A DNA stretch of 13,059 bases from Actinomycetota bacterium. GTDB lineage: Bacteria > Actinomycetota > Thermoleophilia > Gaiellales > Gaiellaceae. This document shows positions 1 to 7,611 of the stretch, one piece after another (positions within the stretch are counted from its first letter, which is position 1; each line of letters begins with the position of its first letter). Below the pieces are notes generated by a model that was given only the letters and a program-made list of their open reading frames with translations, did not search any database and was not told the DNA's origin. The translations under genes were made by a program, and so were the position numbers. The stretch spans positions 1-13,059 of the forward strand of contig JACDBY010000237.1 of assembly GCA_013694685.1 (NCBI GenBank), read 5' to 3'.

Positions 1-1244
1 CCGACGCAGCGAGCCGGGATCGCTATCTCTTTGCGACCGTCTGCACGCGGCCGCGTCGGCGACTCGTGCTCGTCCGTCAGGCGGTTGGCGACGAAGGCTC
101 GCCCCGCGAGCCGAGCCCGTTCTGGGAGAGCGCCCGCGAGCTCTTCGATCGCGACGACGTCCGCCGCCACACCGTGCGTCGAGCGCTCTCCTCGCTCACG
201 CGCGAGCTCGAGACCGCCCCCACCGAGCGAGAGCGCCTGCGATCGGTGGCCGAGCTGGCGGGGCGCAGTCGCGCCGACGCCGCCTCTGTCGCGGCCGCCA
301 ACGGCTGGACGAGGCGCTTCGAGCGCGCGATCGCGGCCTTCGACCGGCCCACCCGCATCACCAACGAGCGGGCGCTGCGGCTCATGGGAGCCCGGGACGC
401 CTACTCGGTCTCGGAGCTCGAGCGCATGGCGTCGTGCTCGTCGGCCTGGTTCGTGGAGCGGTACCTGCGACCTGCGACGATCGACAAGGAGATCGACCGG
501 ATGCTGCGCGGGTCGATCCTGCACGCCGCGCTGCAGCGGTTCTACCAGCAGCTCCCGAGCGTGATCCCGGGTGCCGACAGCGTCACGGAGGAAAACGTCG
601 AGGCCGCGGTACGCCTCGTGCACGACTGTGTCGGCCAGGCTGTTGCGAGCGGCCTCAGAATCGACGCGGGTGACCTCGACCGCCGAGAGCTCGAGCAGGG
701 GCTAAAGCGCGACCTCGAGCAGTTCGTGCGGGACGAGGCGGCCTCGGCCTCGCCGCTCGTGCCGCGTCACCTCGAGGTGTCGTTCCGAGCGTTCGAGCTG
801 GAGCCGGGTGTCGTCGTCAGCGGAAAGATCGACCGTGTCGACGGCGATCCGATGGGTGCCCGCGGGATCGTCGTCGACTACAAGTCAGGCGCGGCGGCGT
901 CTGCGGCACAGATCCGCGAGCGCGATCTCCTGCAGCTCCCGCTCTACATGAGAGTTCTGCGCGATCAGCTCGGGATGGAGCCGATGGGCGGTGTCTACGT
1001 GCCGGTCGGCGGCGGGCGGCGCCCCCGGGGGATGCTCCGCGCCTCGCCCGACGCCGTGGAGGGGTTCAACTCGCGCGACTACCTCGAGCCGGAGGAGTTC
1101 GACGCCGTCGTCGACGCTGCGCGTGACACGGCGGTCGGCCTCGTCGAACGCATCCGCACGGGCGACGTCCGCCACGATCCGCACGGCGGGGACTGCCCGG
1201 CGTGGTGCGACCTCTGGCGCATGTGCCGCAAGGAACGTCCATGA
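1..1244 (+). CDS. AddB/AdnA-like helicase-nuclease subunit, 5'-truncated (C-terminal RecB-type nuclease)
   Basis: Partial: the frame is open to the left edge (first full codon at base 3), so the start is outside the window. The first visible residues, around RYLFATVCTRPRRRLVL (bases 21-71), look like the end of a UvrD-type motor (helicase motif VI). The GTG at 66 is therefore probably internal. The rest is a PD-(D/E)XK nuclease: the LHAAL histidine near 522, GKIDRVD near 820-840, VVDYKSG near 870-890 (catalytic D-x-K) and the QLPLY helix near 930-947. One cysteine at 435 plus a CX3CX5C cluster at 1194-1226 match the split four-cysteine iron-sulfur staple of AddB-type nucleases. The gene overlaps the next by four bases (ATGA), so the two products very likely form one heterodimer that resects double-strand breaks. 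Whether it is closer to AddB or AdnA needs the missing N-terminus. Confidence 0.85.
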   Translation, partial: DAASRDRYLFATVCTRPRRRLVLVRQAVGDEGSPREPSPFWESARELFDRDDVRRHTVRRALSSLTRELETAPTERERLRSVAELAGRSRADAASVAAANGWTRRFERAIAAFDRPTRITNERALRLMGARDAYSVSELERMASCSSAWFVERYLRPATIDKEIDRMLRGSILHAALQRFYQQLPSVIPGADSVTEENVEAAVRLVHDCVGQAVASGLRIDAGDLDRRELEQGLKRDLEQFVRDEAASASPLVPRHLEVSFRAFELEPGVVVSGKIDRVDGDPMGARGIVVDYKSGAAASAAQIRERDLLQLPLYMRVLRDQLGMEPMGGVYVPVGGGRRPRGMLRASPDAVEGFNSRDYLEPEEFDAVVDAARDTAVGLVERIRTGDVRHDPHGGDCPAWCDLWRMCRKERP

Positions 1245-4200
1245 CGATTGTCGGTGCGCCGCCCACGACGAACGAGCAGCAGCGCGCGGCTATCGAGGCG
1301 CGTGGCGCGGTCTTCGTGGCCGCCGGCGCGGGCACGGGCAAGACGGCGGTGCTCGTCGAGCGGTTCGTGGAGGCCATCGTGGACGAGGGCCTCGACGTGC
1401 AATCGCTCCTCGTGATCACGTACACCGAGCGCGCAGCCGGCGAGCTGCGTGCCCGCATCCGCACCCGACTCGCGGAGCGTGGGCGTCCGGATCTCGCGCT
1501 CGAGCTCGACGGCGCGTGGGTCTCGACGATCCACGGGTTCTGCCGCCGCCTCCTCGGCGCCTACCCGCTCGAGGCCCGAATCGACCCGTCGTTCCGCGTT
1601 CTCGACGAGCCGCAGGCGCTCGTGCTGCAGGCGGAGGCGTTCACCGCGGCACTCGAGCGCTTCTGCGCCGTCGACGACGAGGCCCGCTGGCAGCTCCTCG
1701 CCACGTACGGCGCCGTCGGGCTCCGGCAGATGCTCGTCGAGGTCTACGCAACACTACGCTCCGCCGGGCGGGAGCTCGTCCTCGAGGCCGGTGAGCCGGC
1801 GCCCCTCGACGAGCCCGTGGAGGCGTTGCGCGAGGCTGCTACCTGCCTCCTGGACGACGGTCGCGCGACGGAGGCGCAGCGCGAGGCCGCCTCGGCCGCT
1901 CTGGAGCTCCTGCAGTCCTCGACATTGCCCGAGCGGCTCCTGCCGCTCGACGAGCTGAGGCCGAAAGGCCCGCGCGCGGCGACCTTCGTGGAGGCACGCG
2001 ACGCGACGGTGGCGGCCGCCCTCGAACGGCTGGCAGCCCGCGATCGCGAGCTCCTCCAGGAGCTGCTCCAGACCTTTGCGGTCGCCTACCAGGAAGCGAA
2101 GGACGGCGAGTCGGCGCTCGATTTCGAGGACCTCCAGCTGCGTGCGCGCGACCTCTTGCGCAGCGACGCGCGGATCCGCGAGCGCGAGCGGCTGCGCTTC
2201 CGCTCGATCATGGTCGACGAGTTCCAGGACACGAACCGGCTCCAGACCGAGCTCCTAGATCTCCTCCTCGACGAAGACGCTGGGGAGCTCTTCGTCGTGG
2301 GCGACGAGTTCCAGTCGATCTACGGCTTCCGCCATGCCGACGTCACGGTCTTCCGCGAGCGACGGGACGCGGCGGGTGCAGTACTGCCGCTGACACGGAA
2401 CTACCGCTCGCGGCCGGAGGTGCTGTCCGCGGTGAACGAGCTGTTCGCGGCCGAGTTCGGCGGTGCGTTCCGGCCGCTCGAGCCGGCCGACGAGCGTGGC
2501 TCCGCGGCGCTCCGGAATGCGTTCGAGCTGCTCGTCACCGACAAGGCGGCCGCGGGCGAGAGCGGAGTTCACTGGCGCCGGTCGGAGGCGCGCCATGTCG
2601 CTCGACGCGTGCGCGAGCTCGTCGACGCCGGTGACGCGACTCCAGGGGAGATCGTTCTCCTCTTCGCGGCCGGAACCGACGCCGAATGGTTCGAGGAAGA
2701 GCTGCGCGCGGTCGGTCTGCCGACGTACCGCGCCGCGGGGCGCAACTACTTCGGTCAGCAGCAGGTCTCGGACCTGCTCGCGTATCTCAGGCTCCTGCAT
2801 AACCGGTACGACGACGAGGCGCTCCTGACGGTGCTCGCCTCCCCATTCGTCGGCGTCTCGAACGACGCTCTCGTCCTCGTACGAGCGGAGGCGCAGCGCC
2901 AGCCGATCTTCCGCGGTCTCGAGCGCTCGCTGCCCGCGGATCTCGCTGAGCAGGATCGCCGGCTCCTGCTCGCGTTCCGCCAGCGCTACGAGCGGCTGCT
3001 CCAGCTCGCCGGGAGGGTGCCGCTGGAGCTCCTCTGCGAGCGGATCCTCACCGAGCACGACTACGACCTGGCGATCCTCGCGCGTGAGGACGGGCGGCGC
3101 CGGTACGCGAACGTCCGCAAGCTTGCGCGCCTGGCGCGCTCCTACGAGGAGCTGCGGGGAGCAGACCTGGAGGGCTTCGTCCGTTTCGTCGCCGGGCAGA
3201 AGGCGGTGGGCGCCCGCGAAGCCGACGCGGTCTCGGAGGAGGAGGGAGCGGGGGCGGTTCGACTGCTGACGATTCACGCGGCCAAGGGACTCGAGTTCAA
3301 GGTCGTCGTCGTCGCGGACGCGGGCCGCAGCCGGCCACCGGTCTCCGACATCCTCGCCCTCTCGGACGGACGGTTCGGCTTCAAGGTCGCTCACCCGGCG
3401 ACGGGGAAGCGCCTCGGCACGACGTCCTACCACGACGTCAGGGAGCATCGCGAGGCGGCCGAGCGATCCGAGCGCCTGCGTCTCTACTACGTCGCGATGA
3501 CGCGCGCCATGGAGCGCCTTATCGTCTCGGGCTCGGTCGGGCCGGCCGGCGACGGGAGCGAGGATACGCCGATCGGCTGGGCGCTCCGTCGTCTCGACCT
3601 CGACGAGCAGGCACGCGAGGACGCCGGCGGGCCGATCGAGGTCGAGCGGGGCGCTGCAACCGTCGTGCTGCGGATCGACCGCGGACAGCCGGAGCCGCCA
3701 CCTGCGGTCGAGCAGTCGGCCGACCCGGCGCCCTCGGTGGATGCGGGCGGCCAGCTCGCACTCTTCGAGGGAGTCGGCGAAGCGATCCCGCCGCCCGCGC
3801 CGCAGCTTCGCGCGCTACCGCCCGTCCCGGCGCCGCCGACACACAGGCCGACCCGTCTCTCCTACAGCGCGATCTCGCTCTTCGAGCGATGCTCGTACCG
3901 CTACTACGCGGAGCGCGTCGCGGGCATGCAGCCCGTGCCGTGGGGGCCGGGCGAGACGTCGGCGGCGCTCCATCCGACGGAGCTCGGGGACGCGGTGCAC
4001 CGGTTGCTCGAGCAGGTCGACCTGACCCGCCCCGCGCCACCCGAAGACCTGCGCGACCTCGTCCGTGCGTGGTATCCGTCGGTCACCGAGGTGGAGCTCG
4101 ATCGTGTCGCGGCGCTCGTTCGCGGGTACTGCTCATCCGGGCTCGCGCGAAGGATCGCCGACCTGGCCGGGGCGCGCGTCGAGCGGCCGTTCGCCTACCT

Positions 4201-4615
4201 GCTCGACGACGTGCTCCTGAACGGGCGCCTCGACGTTCTCTGGCGCGACGGCTCGCGCGCCCTCGTGGTCGACTACAAGACAAACCTCCTCGGAGAGCGC
4301 TCCCCCGCCGAGGTTGTCAACGGCGAGTATCGGACCCAGCGCCTCGTGTATGCGCTCGCGTGCTTCCGCGCCGGCTGCGAGGAGGTCGAGGTGGTCTACC
4401 AGTTCCTCGAGGCACCGGACGACATCGTCGCGGAAGTCTTCGCCCGGTCCGAGCTGGCGACGCTCGAGGAAGGGCTCGGTCGAGCGATCGAGCGCATTCG
4501 AGCGGGCTCGTTTCGGCCGACACCGAGCCCGTTTGCCTGCTCGGGGTGCCCGGCGCTGGAGCGCGTCTGCGCCGGCCCGGGCCTGCTCGAGCTCGGCGGC
4601 GAGTACGAGTTCTGA
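1241..4615 (+). CDS. AddA/AdnB-like UvrD-family helicase with C-terminal RecB-type Fe-S nuclease
   Basis: ATP-driven helicase-nuclease of 1,124 aa, inferred to be the motor partner of the upstream subunit in end resection for recombination. I chose ATG 1241 because it forms an ATGA overlap with the upstream stop and has AAGGA at 1230-1234; an in-frame GTG at 1202 is less likely. Superfamily 1 motifs are complete: Walker A AAGAGTGKT (27-35), DEFQD (326-330), VGDEFQSIYG (from about 353), NYRS (387), TIHAAKGLEF (from 677) and YVAMTR (750-755). After a proline-rich linker (about 800-870) comes a RecB-like nuclease: H920, D998 (GRLDVL), D1011 and K1013 (VVDYKTN) and Q1033 (TQRLVY). Cysteines C884, C1100, C1103 and C1110 form a split Fe-S signature, which as I recall classical AddA lacks; this leans towards an AdnB-type or otherwise divergent subunit. 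No catalytic residue appears missing. Confidence 0.93.
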   Translation: MTIVGAPPTTNEQQRAAIEARGAVFVAAGAGTGKTAVLVERFVEAIVDEGLDVQSLLVITYTERAAGELRARIRTRLAERGRPDLALELDGAWVSTIHGFCRRLLGAYPLEARIDPSFRVLDEPQALVLQAEAFTAALERFCAVDDEARWQLLATYGAVGLRQMLVEVYATLRSAGRELVLEAGEPAPLDEPVEALREAATCLLDDGRATEAQREAASAALELLQSSTLPERLLPLDELRPKGPRAATFVEARDATVAAALERLAARDRELLQELLQTFAVAYQEAKDGESALDFEDLQLRARDLLRSDARIRERERLRFRSIMVDEFQDTNRLQTELLDLLLDEDAGELFVVGDEFQSIYGFRHADVTVFRERRDAAGAVLPLTRNYRSRPEVLSAVNELFAAEFGGAFRPLEPADERGSAALRNAFELLVTDKAAAGESGVHWRRSEARHVARRVRELVDAGDATPGEIVLLFAAGTDAEWFEEELRAVGLPTYRAAGRNYFGQQQVSDLLAYLRLLHNRYDDEALLTVLASPFVGVSNDALVLVRAEAQRQPIFRGLERSLPADLAEQDRRLLLAFRQRYERLLQLAGRVPLELLCERILTEHDYDLAILAREDGRRRYANVRKLARLARSYEELRGADLEGFVRFVAGQKAVGAREADAVSEEEGAGAVRLLTIHAAKGLEFKVVVVADAGRSRPPVSDILALSDGRFGFKVAHPATGKRLGTTSYHDVREHREAAERSERLRLYYVAMTRAMERLIVSGSVGPAGDGSEDTPIGWALRRLDLDEQAREDAGGPIEVERGAATVVLRIDRGQPEPPPAVEQSADPAPSVDAGGQLALFEGVGEAIPPPAPQLRALPPVPAPPTHRPTRLSYSAISLFERCSYRYYAERVAGMQPVPWGPGETSAALHPTELGDAVHRLLEQVDLTRPAPPEDLRDLVRAWYPSVTEVELDRVAALVRGYCSSGLARRIADLAGARVERPFAYLLDDVLLNGRLDVLWRDGSRALVVDYKTNLLGERSPAEVVNGEYRTQRLVYALACFRAGCEEVEVVYQFLEAPDDIVAEVFARSELATLEEGLGRAIERIRAGSFRPTPSPFACSGCPALERVCAGPGLLELGGEYEF

Positions 4616-4617
4616 GG
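4614..4617 (+). promoter_or_regulatory. ribosome binding site deciding the GTG start at 4624
   Basis: GAGG overlaps the stop codon of the helicase-nuclease gene and lies 6 bases before GTG 4624. This fixes the start of the phosphoesterase inside a much longer open frame and suggests translational coupling. Confidence 0.55.
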
Positions 4618-4623
4618 ACGCCC

Positions 4624-5337
4624 GTGCGGGTCGCTGCCCTCCACGACGTGCACGGCAATCTGCCCGCACTGCAGGCCGTCCTCGCGGACATCGCGCACGC
4701 GGACGTCGATGCGATCGTCTCGGGCGGGGACGTCCTGTGGGGCCCGCTCCAGGCGGAGTGCCTCGGGCTCCTCGTCGAAGCGGACGCCCTCTTCGTCCGA
4801 GGGAACTGCGAGCGCGAGGTGCTCGCCCCCTCGAGCGAGACCGACCGCTGGTGCGCCGCGCAGCTGACCGCACGCGACCGAGAGCTCGTCGCCCACTGGC
4901 CGCTGACGGTCGAGCTCGACGTGGGCGGGCTCGGGCGCGTGGTGTTCTGCCACGCGACCCCGCGCGACGACGACGAGATCCTCACGCGCGCGACACCGGA
5001 CGACGACATGCTCTCGGCGCTCGCTGCCGTGGCAGCCGACGTCGTCGTCTGCGGGCACGTTCATGTCCAGGACGACCGCCGCCTCGACGGAGGACCGAGG
5101 GTCGTCAACGCGGGGAGCGTCGGGATGCCCTGCCAGGGCGCCGCGGGAGCGTACTGGGTGCTCCTCGGCGAGGATGTCGAGCTGCGGCGCACCGACTACG
5201 ACGTCGCGCATGCTCTCGAGGTCCTCGACGAGGCCGGGTTCCCGTCGTTCCGCGAGACCTTTCAGGACGCGCTCGAGGGTCGCGTCAGCGCGCTATCGGC
5301 AACCGAGCACTTCGAGCAGAAGCGACGTGGCGCGTAG
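4624..5337 (+). CDS. calcineurin-like metallophosphoesterase (YfcE/MJ0936-like)
   Basis: A 237-aa single-domain cytoplasmic phosphoesterase. All metal-binding motifs of the calcineurin-like family are present: D8 and H10 in HDVHGN, D36 in GGDVLWGP, N61 in RGNCE, H110 in CHATP, and H145 and H147 in GHVH. NAGSVGMP follows, as is usual in the YfcE/MJ0936 type. These enzymes bind two metal ions and hydrolyse phosphodiesters; the natural substrate is usually unknown and cannot be read from the sequence. RGNCE replaces the more common GNxD. The gene starts 8 bases after the helicase-nuclease stop and overlaps nth by 11 bases, so it sits in the repair operon. A role in processing DNA ends or nucleotides is possible but rests only on context. 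The open frame runs further upstream inside the previous gene, but homology begins at VRVAALHD. Confidence 0.9.
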   Translation: MRVAALHDVHGNLPALQAVLADIAHADVDAIVSGGDVLWGPLQAECLGLLVEADALFVRGNCEREVLAPSSETDRWCAAQLTARDRELVAHWPLTVELDVGGLGRVVFCHATPRDDDEILTRATPDDDMLSALAAVAADVVVCGHVHVQDDRRLDGGPRVVNAGSVGMPCQGAAGAYWVLLGEDVELRRTDYDVAHALEVLDEAGFPSFRETFQDALEGRVSALSATEHFEQKRRGA

Positions 5338-6001
5338 CTACGTCCACGAAGCGAGACGCCGTGAGCTCGGGCGGCGCCGTGACCGGATCGAGCCGATCGT
5401 CGAGCGACTCGCCTCCATGCACGCCGATGCCACGATCGCCCTCCGCTTCGAGAGCGACGTCGACCTCCTCGTCTCCGTGATGCTCTCCGCCCAGACGACC
5501 GACGTCAACGTCAATCGCGTGACCGAGAGGCTCTTTCGGAAGTACCGCCGCCCCGAGGACTACCTTGCCGTGCCCGTCGCGGAGCTCGAGCGAGACATCT
5601 ATGCGACGGGCTTCTACCGTCAGAAGGCCAAGGCGATCCGGCGCACGATGCAGATGCTGCTCGAGGAGTTCGACGGCCGTGTGCCTCGGACGCTCGGCGA
5701 GCTCGTACAGCTGCCAGGCGTCGCTCGGAAGACCGCGAACGTGGTCGCGGCAGAGCTGGGTCATGCCCAGGGAATCGTCGTCGACACGCATGTGCGGCGA
5801 CTCTCACAGCGTCTCGGCCTGACCCGCAACGACGATCCCGTCAAGATCGAGCGCGACCTGCAGCGCGTGGTGCCGCGAGCCGACTGGGCGCGCTTCCCGC
5901 ACCTCCTGATCTGGCACGGCCGGCGTGTCTGCGACGCGCGGCGGCCGGTCTGCGAGGAGTGCGTGCTCGCGGATCTGTGCCCGTCTGCCCGGTTCGGGTA
6001 G
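5327..6001 (+). CDS. nth: endonuclease III (DNA glycosylase/AP lyase)
   Basis: A 224-aa base-excision-repair enzyme that removes oxidised pyrimidines and cleaves at abasic sites. The SAQTTD motif, the helix-hairpin-helix LPGVARKTANVV with catalytic lysine K135, and catalytic D153 in VDTHVRRL are all present. The C-terminal [4Fe-4S] loop has the canonical spacing C202-X6-C209-X2-C212-X5-C218. The start is taken as GTG 5327, which overlaps the phosphoesterase by 11 bases and gives a normal family length. A later ATG at 5417 would remove the helix before the SAQTTD region. The ribosome site is weak, so translation probably depends on coupling to the gene before. It is the last gene of the repair operon. 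Confidence 0.95.
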   Translation: MARSYVHEARRRELGRRRDRIEPIVERLASMHADATIALRFESDVDLLVSVMLSAQTTDVNVNRVTERLFRKYRRPEDYLAVPVAELERDIYATGFYRQKAKAIRRTMQMLLEEFDGRVPRTLGELVQLPGVARKTANVVAAELGHAQGIVVDTHVRRLSQRLGLTRNDDPVKIERDLQRVVPRADWARFPHLLIWHGRRVCDARRPVCEECVLADLCPSARFG

Positions 6002-6030
6002 ACCGGCGGCGGAGCGCTTTCTGTGGCAGC

Positions 6031-6049
6031 GGTTCGGGGCACCCCAACC
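6031..6049 (+). terminator. weak hairpin after nth, possible terminator
   Basis: GGTTCGGGG and CCCCAACC can pair as 8 bp with one bulged C and a two-base loop, starting 30 bases after the nth stop. There is no T-run. It may end the repair operon, but the evidence is structural only. Confidence 0.3.
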
Positions 6050-6074
6050 CACCACCCACTTGCAATTCTATCGC

Positions 6075-6088
6075 GTTCGTTCTCGAAC
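6075..6088. repeat. small inverted repeat GTTCG-N4-CGAAC in the convergent gap
   Basis: Five-base perfect arms around TTCT, inside the AT-richer part of the gap between nth and the membrane protein. It is followed at 6095-6104 by the perfect palindrome ACGAATTCGT. The arms are in the opposite order from an actinobacterial LexA box, so I do not call it an SOS box. It could be a protein-binding site or chance. Confidence 0.3.
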
Positions 6089-6099
6089 TGAGCAACGAA

Positions 6100-6121
6100 T
6101 TCGTGCCAACTTCGTGCCAAC
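6100..6121. repeat. exact 11-bp tandem direct repeat (TTCGTGCCAAC x2)
   Basis: Two head-to-tail copies, 6100-6110 and 6111-6121, with a partial third start (TTG). They lie in the 172-base gap 6002-6173 between convergent genes. Nothing in this gap reads as a gene. The local composition is less GC-rich than the flanks. Function unknown: a duplication scar, an operator pair or a remnant of insertion are all possible. Confidence 0.7.
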
Positions 6122-6173
6122 TTGGTGATGGTCCTGGGATACGAGCCGAGTGAAACCGGGGTCGTCGGCCGGG

Positions 6174-7562
6174 TCAGGAGCCGGGTCGCACCCAGTGCTG
6201 CACGATGAGGCGTGAACCCGCCTCCCGCTGCTCGAGCAGCGCGTAACGAGGGGGCGAGACGACCGTACGCGCCGCGGTCACGGCGTCGGCGGGATCCCCC
6301 ACGACGACGACCGTGACTGCCGCCCCGCGCCCGGCTCGGAGCAGCTCGAGCTCCGGGGCGTAGTACGCGAGGGCGAACCGCGCGCGGTCGGGCACCACGA
6401 CGACGGAGTCGCGCTCGGTCGCAAGCGAGCGTGTCAGGGTCGCCGCTTCGCGCCAATCCTGTTGCCGCTCCGCAAGCGCGGCCGTGACGAGCGAGGCGAT
6501 CACCACGGCCGCGACGGCGCCGAGCGTCGCGAGCCTGAGCGAGCGATCCGCGATCGCCACGAGACCCGCCCCGGCCGCGAGCGCGACGCCACCGATTGCG
6601 ACCGTCAGGGCCTCTCGCGGATACACCGGGAGCGCGGCTCCCGCCGCGAGCACGGCGACGAGCGGCGCCCCCGTGAGTCCGGCCACGAGCGCGAGCTTCC
6701 AGCGAGGGAGATCATGCGCCACGCGTCGTGAGAGGTGGACGAACCCCCAGACCGCGAGCACGGCGACGATCGGGCTCCAGCCGACAGCCCGTCCGACACC
6801 GACCCCGATCTCGTCGAGTGCGAGAGGTCCGGCGCCGTCAGCAGCGTCGGCTCGATCGACGACACCGGCAACGAGGTAGAGGGCACACTCGAGCGTTGCG
6901 ATGCCAACGGCGGGAACGGCCAGGCGAAGGTCGGTCTCGCGCCGGGCGAAGCCGGTCGCGACCAGTTGGGCGGCAAGCGCGCTGGCGGCGATCGGATGCG
7001 TCAACGGGAGGGCGGCGGTGGTCACGACGTAGAGTGCCCACCAGACGACGTGACCGCGTTCGATCGCTCTTGCGAAGAGCGCTGTCGAAACGAGCATCGC
7101 CGCCAATGCCAGGGCGAGCGGCCCGACCGACCGCGCGATCGCGACAGTCCCGAGGGAGGACGCAAGGAGGATCGAGGCGACGGCGCCGACCCGCGCGTCG
7201 AAGAGGCGTCGTCCGAGCCGGTAGACGGCGTAGGCGGCGACCGCGATGGCGAGCACCGAGGGCAACCGCACCCACAGCTCGTCGTCGTTCCACGCCACGA
7301 CGGGTCGGAGCAGCGCGAGGTACCCGACGCGTGCGGGATCGTTCTCGAACGCCCCCTCGACGACGTCGGAGAACGAGCCGCGAGCCGCCGCGATCGTGGC
7401 GCCCTCGTCGACGTCGACCGGTGAGCGGCCAAGCGCGATCGCGCCGAGGATCAACGCGAGTGCAGGGCCCACGTAGGCCTGCACCGATGCGGCCAAGCCG
7501 GCGAGCCGCGAGACCACGGCCAGGGGGCCGGCCGAGGAGGGGGTGTGGGCGGGGGCGCTCAA
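6174..7562 (-). CDS. multi-spanning membrane protein, GT-C/GT39-like glycosyltransferase
   Basis: A 462-aa integral membrane protein with about nine to eleven hydrophobic segments. The first membrane segment (about residues 30-45) is followed at once by DVDEG (D52, E53). An acidic pair in the first external loop is the usual catalytic position of GT-C enzymes that use lipid-linked sugars. After the last membrane segment, QDWREA (DWREA at 369-373) opens a soluble C-terminal part with a PDRARFALAYY region, a layout common in actinobacterial PMT/ArnT-like proteins. It probably transfers a sugar to a cell-envelope acceptor; the acceptor and sugar cannot be read. The start is TTG 7562, 49 bases after trxB on the same strand, with no good ribosome site; GTG 7517 is an alternative. 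It may be read through from trxB. The family call rests on topology and the acidic motif, not on strong identity. Confidence 0.7.
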   Translation of the reverse strand: MSAPAHTPSSAGPLAVVSRLAGLAASVQAYVGPALALILGAIALGRSPVDVDEGATIAAARGSFSDVVEGAFENDPARVGYLALLRPVVAWNDDELWVRLPSVLAIAVAAYAVYRLGRRLFDARVGAVASILLASSLGTVAIARSVGPLALALAAMLVSTALFARAIERGHVVWWALYVVTTAALPLTHPIAASALAAQLVATGFARRETDLRLAVPAVGIATLECALYLVAGVVDRADAADGAGPLALDEIGVGVGRAVGWSPIVAVLAVWGFVHLSRRVAHDLPRWKLALVAGLTGAPLVAVLAAGAALPVYPREALTVAIGGVALAAGAGLVAIADRSLRLATLGAVAAVVIASLVTAALAERQQDWREAATLTRSLATERDSVVVVPDRARFALAYYAPELELLRAGRGAAVTVVVVGDPADAVTAARTVVSPPRYALLEQREAGSRLIVQHWVRPGS

Positions 7563-7611
7563 CCCGTATCGAGGGTAGCGCGGGTGTCGGCGGGCTCCGG
7601 GCGGTCGCCGG

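Noticed and set aside
1202..1240. GTG 1202 as start of the helicase-nuclease
   Set aside because: It would overlap the upstream gene by 43 bases and lacks a ribosome site; ATG 1241 has AAGGA and the ATGA coupling.
2255..3448. 397-aa minus-strand open frame inside the helicase-nuclease gene
   Set aside because: The opposite strand shows all helicase motifs in order; this frame has no motif and is rich in Arg/Glu/Val typical of reverse frames in high-GC DNA.
6075..6088. LexA/SOS box
   Set aside because: The arms are GTTCG-N4-CGAAC, while the actinobacterial box is CGAAC-N4-GTTCG. It also lies downstream of convergent genes.
6087..6110. Sigma-54-like TGGCAC...TTGCT on the minus strand in the gap after nth
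   Set aside because: Seven bases separate the two parts rather than five, and sigma-54 needs strict spacing. The likely host group also generally lacks this factor.
5761..6456. Minus-strand open frame spanning the nth end and the convergent gap
   Set aside because: It overlaps the Fe-S loop of nth and the C-terminus of the membrane protein, with no domain or ribosome site.
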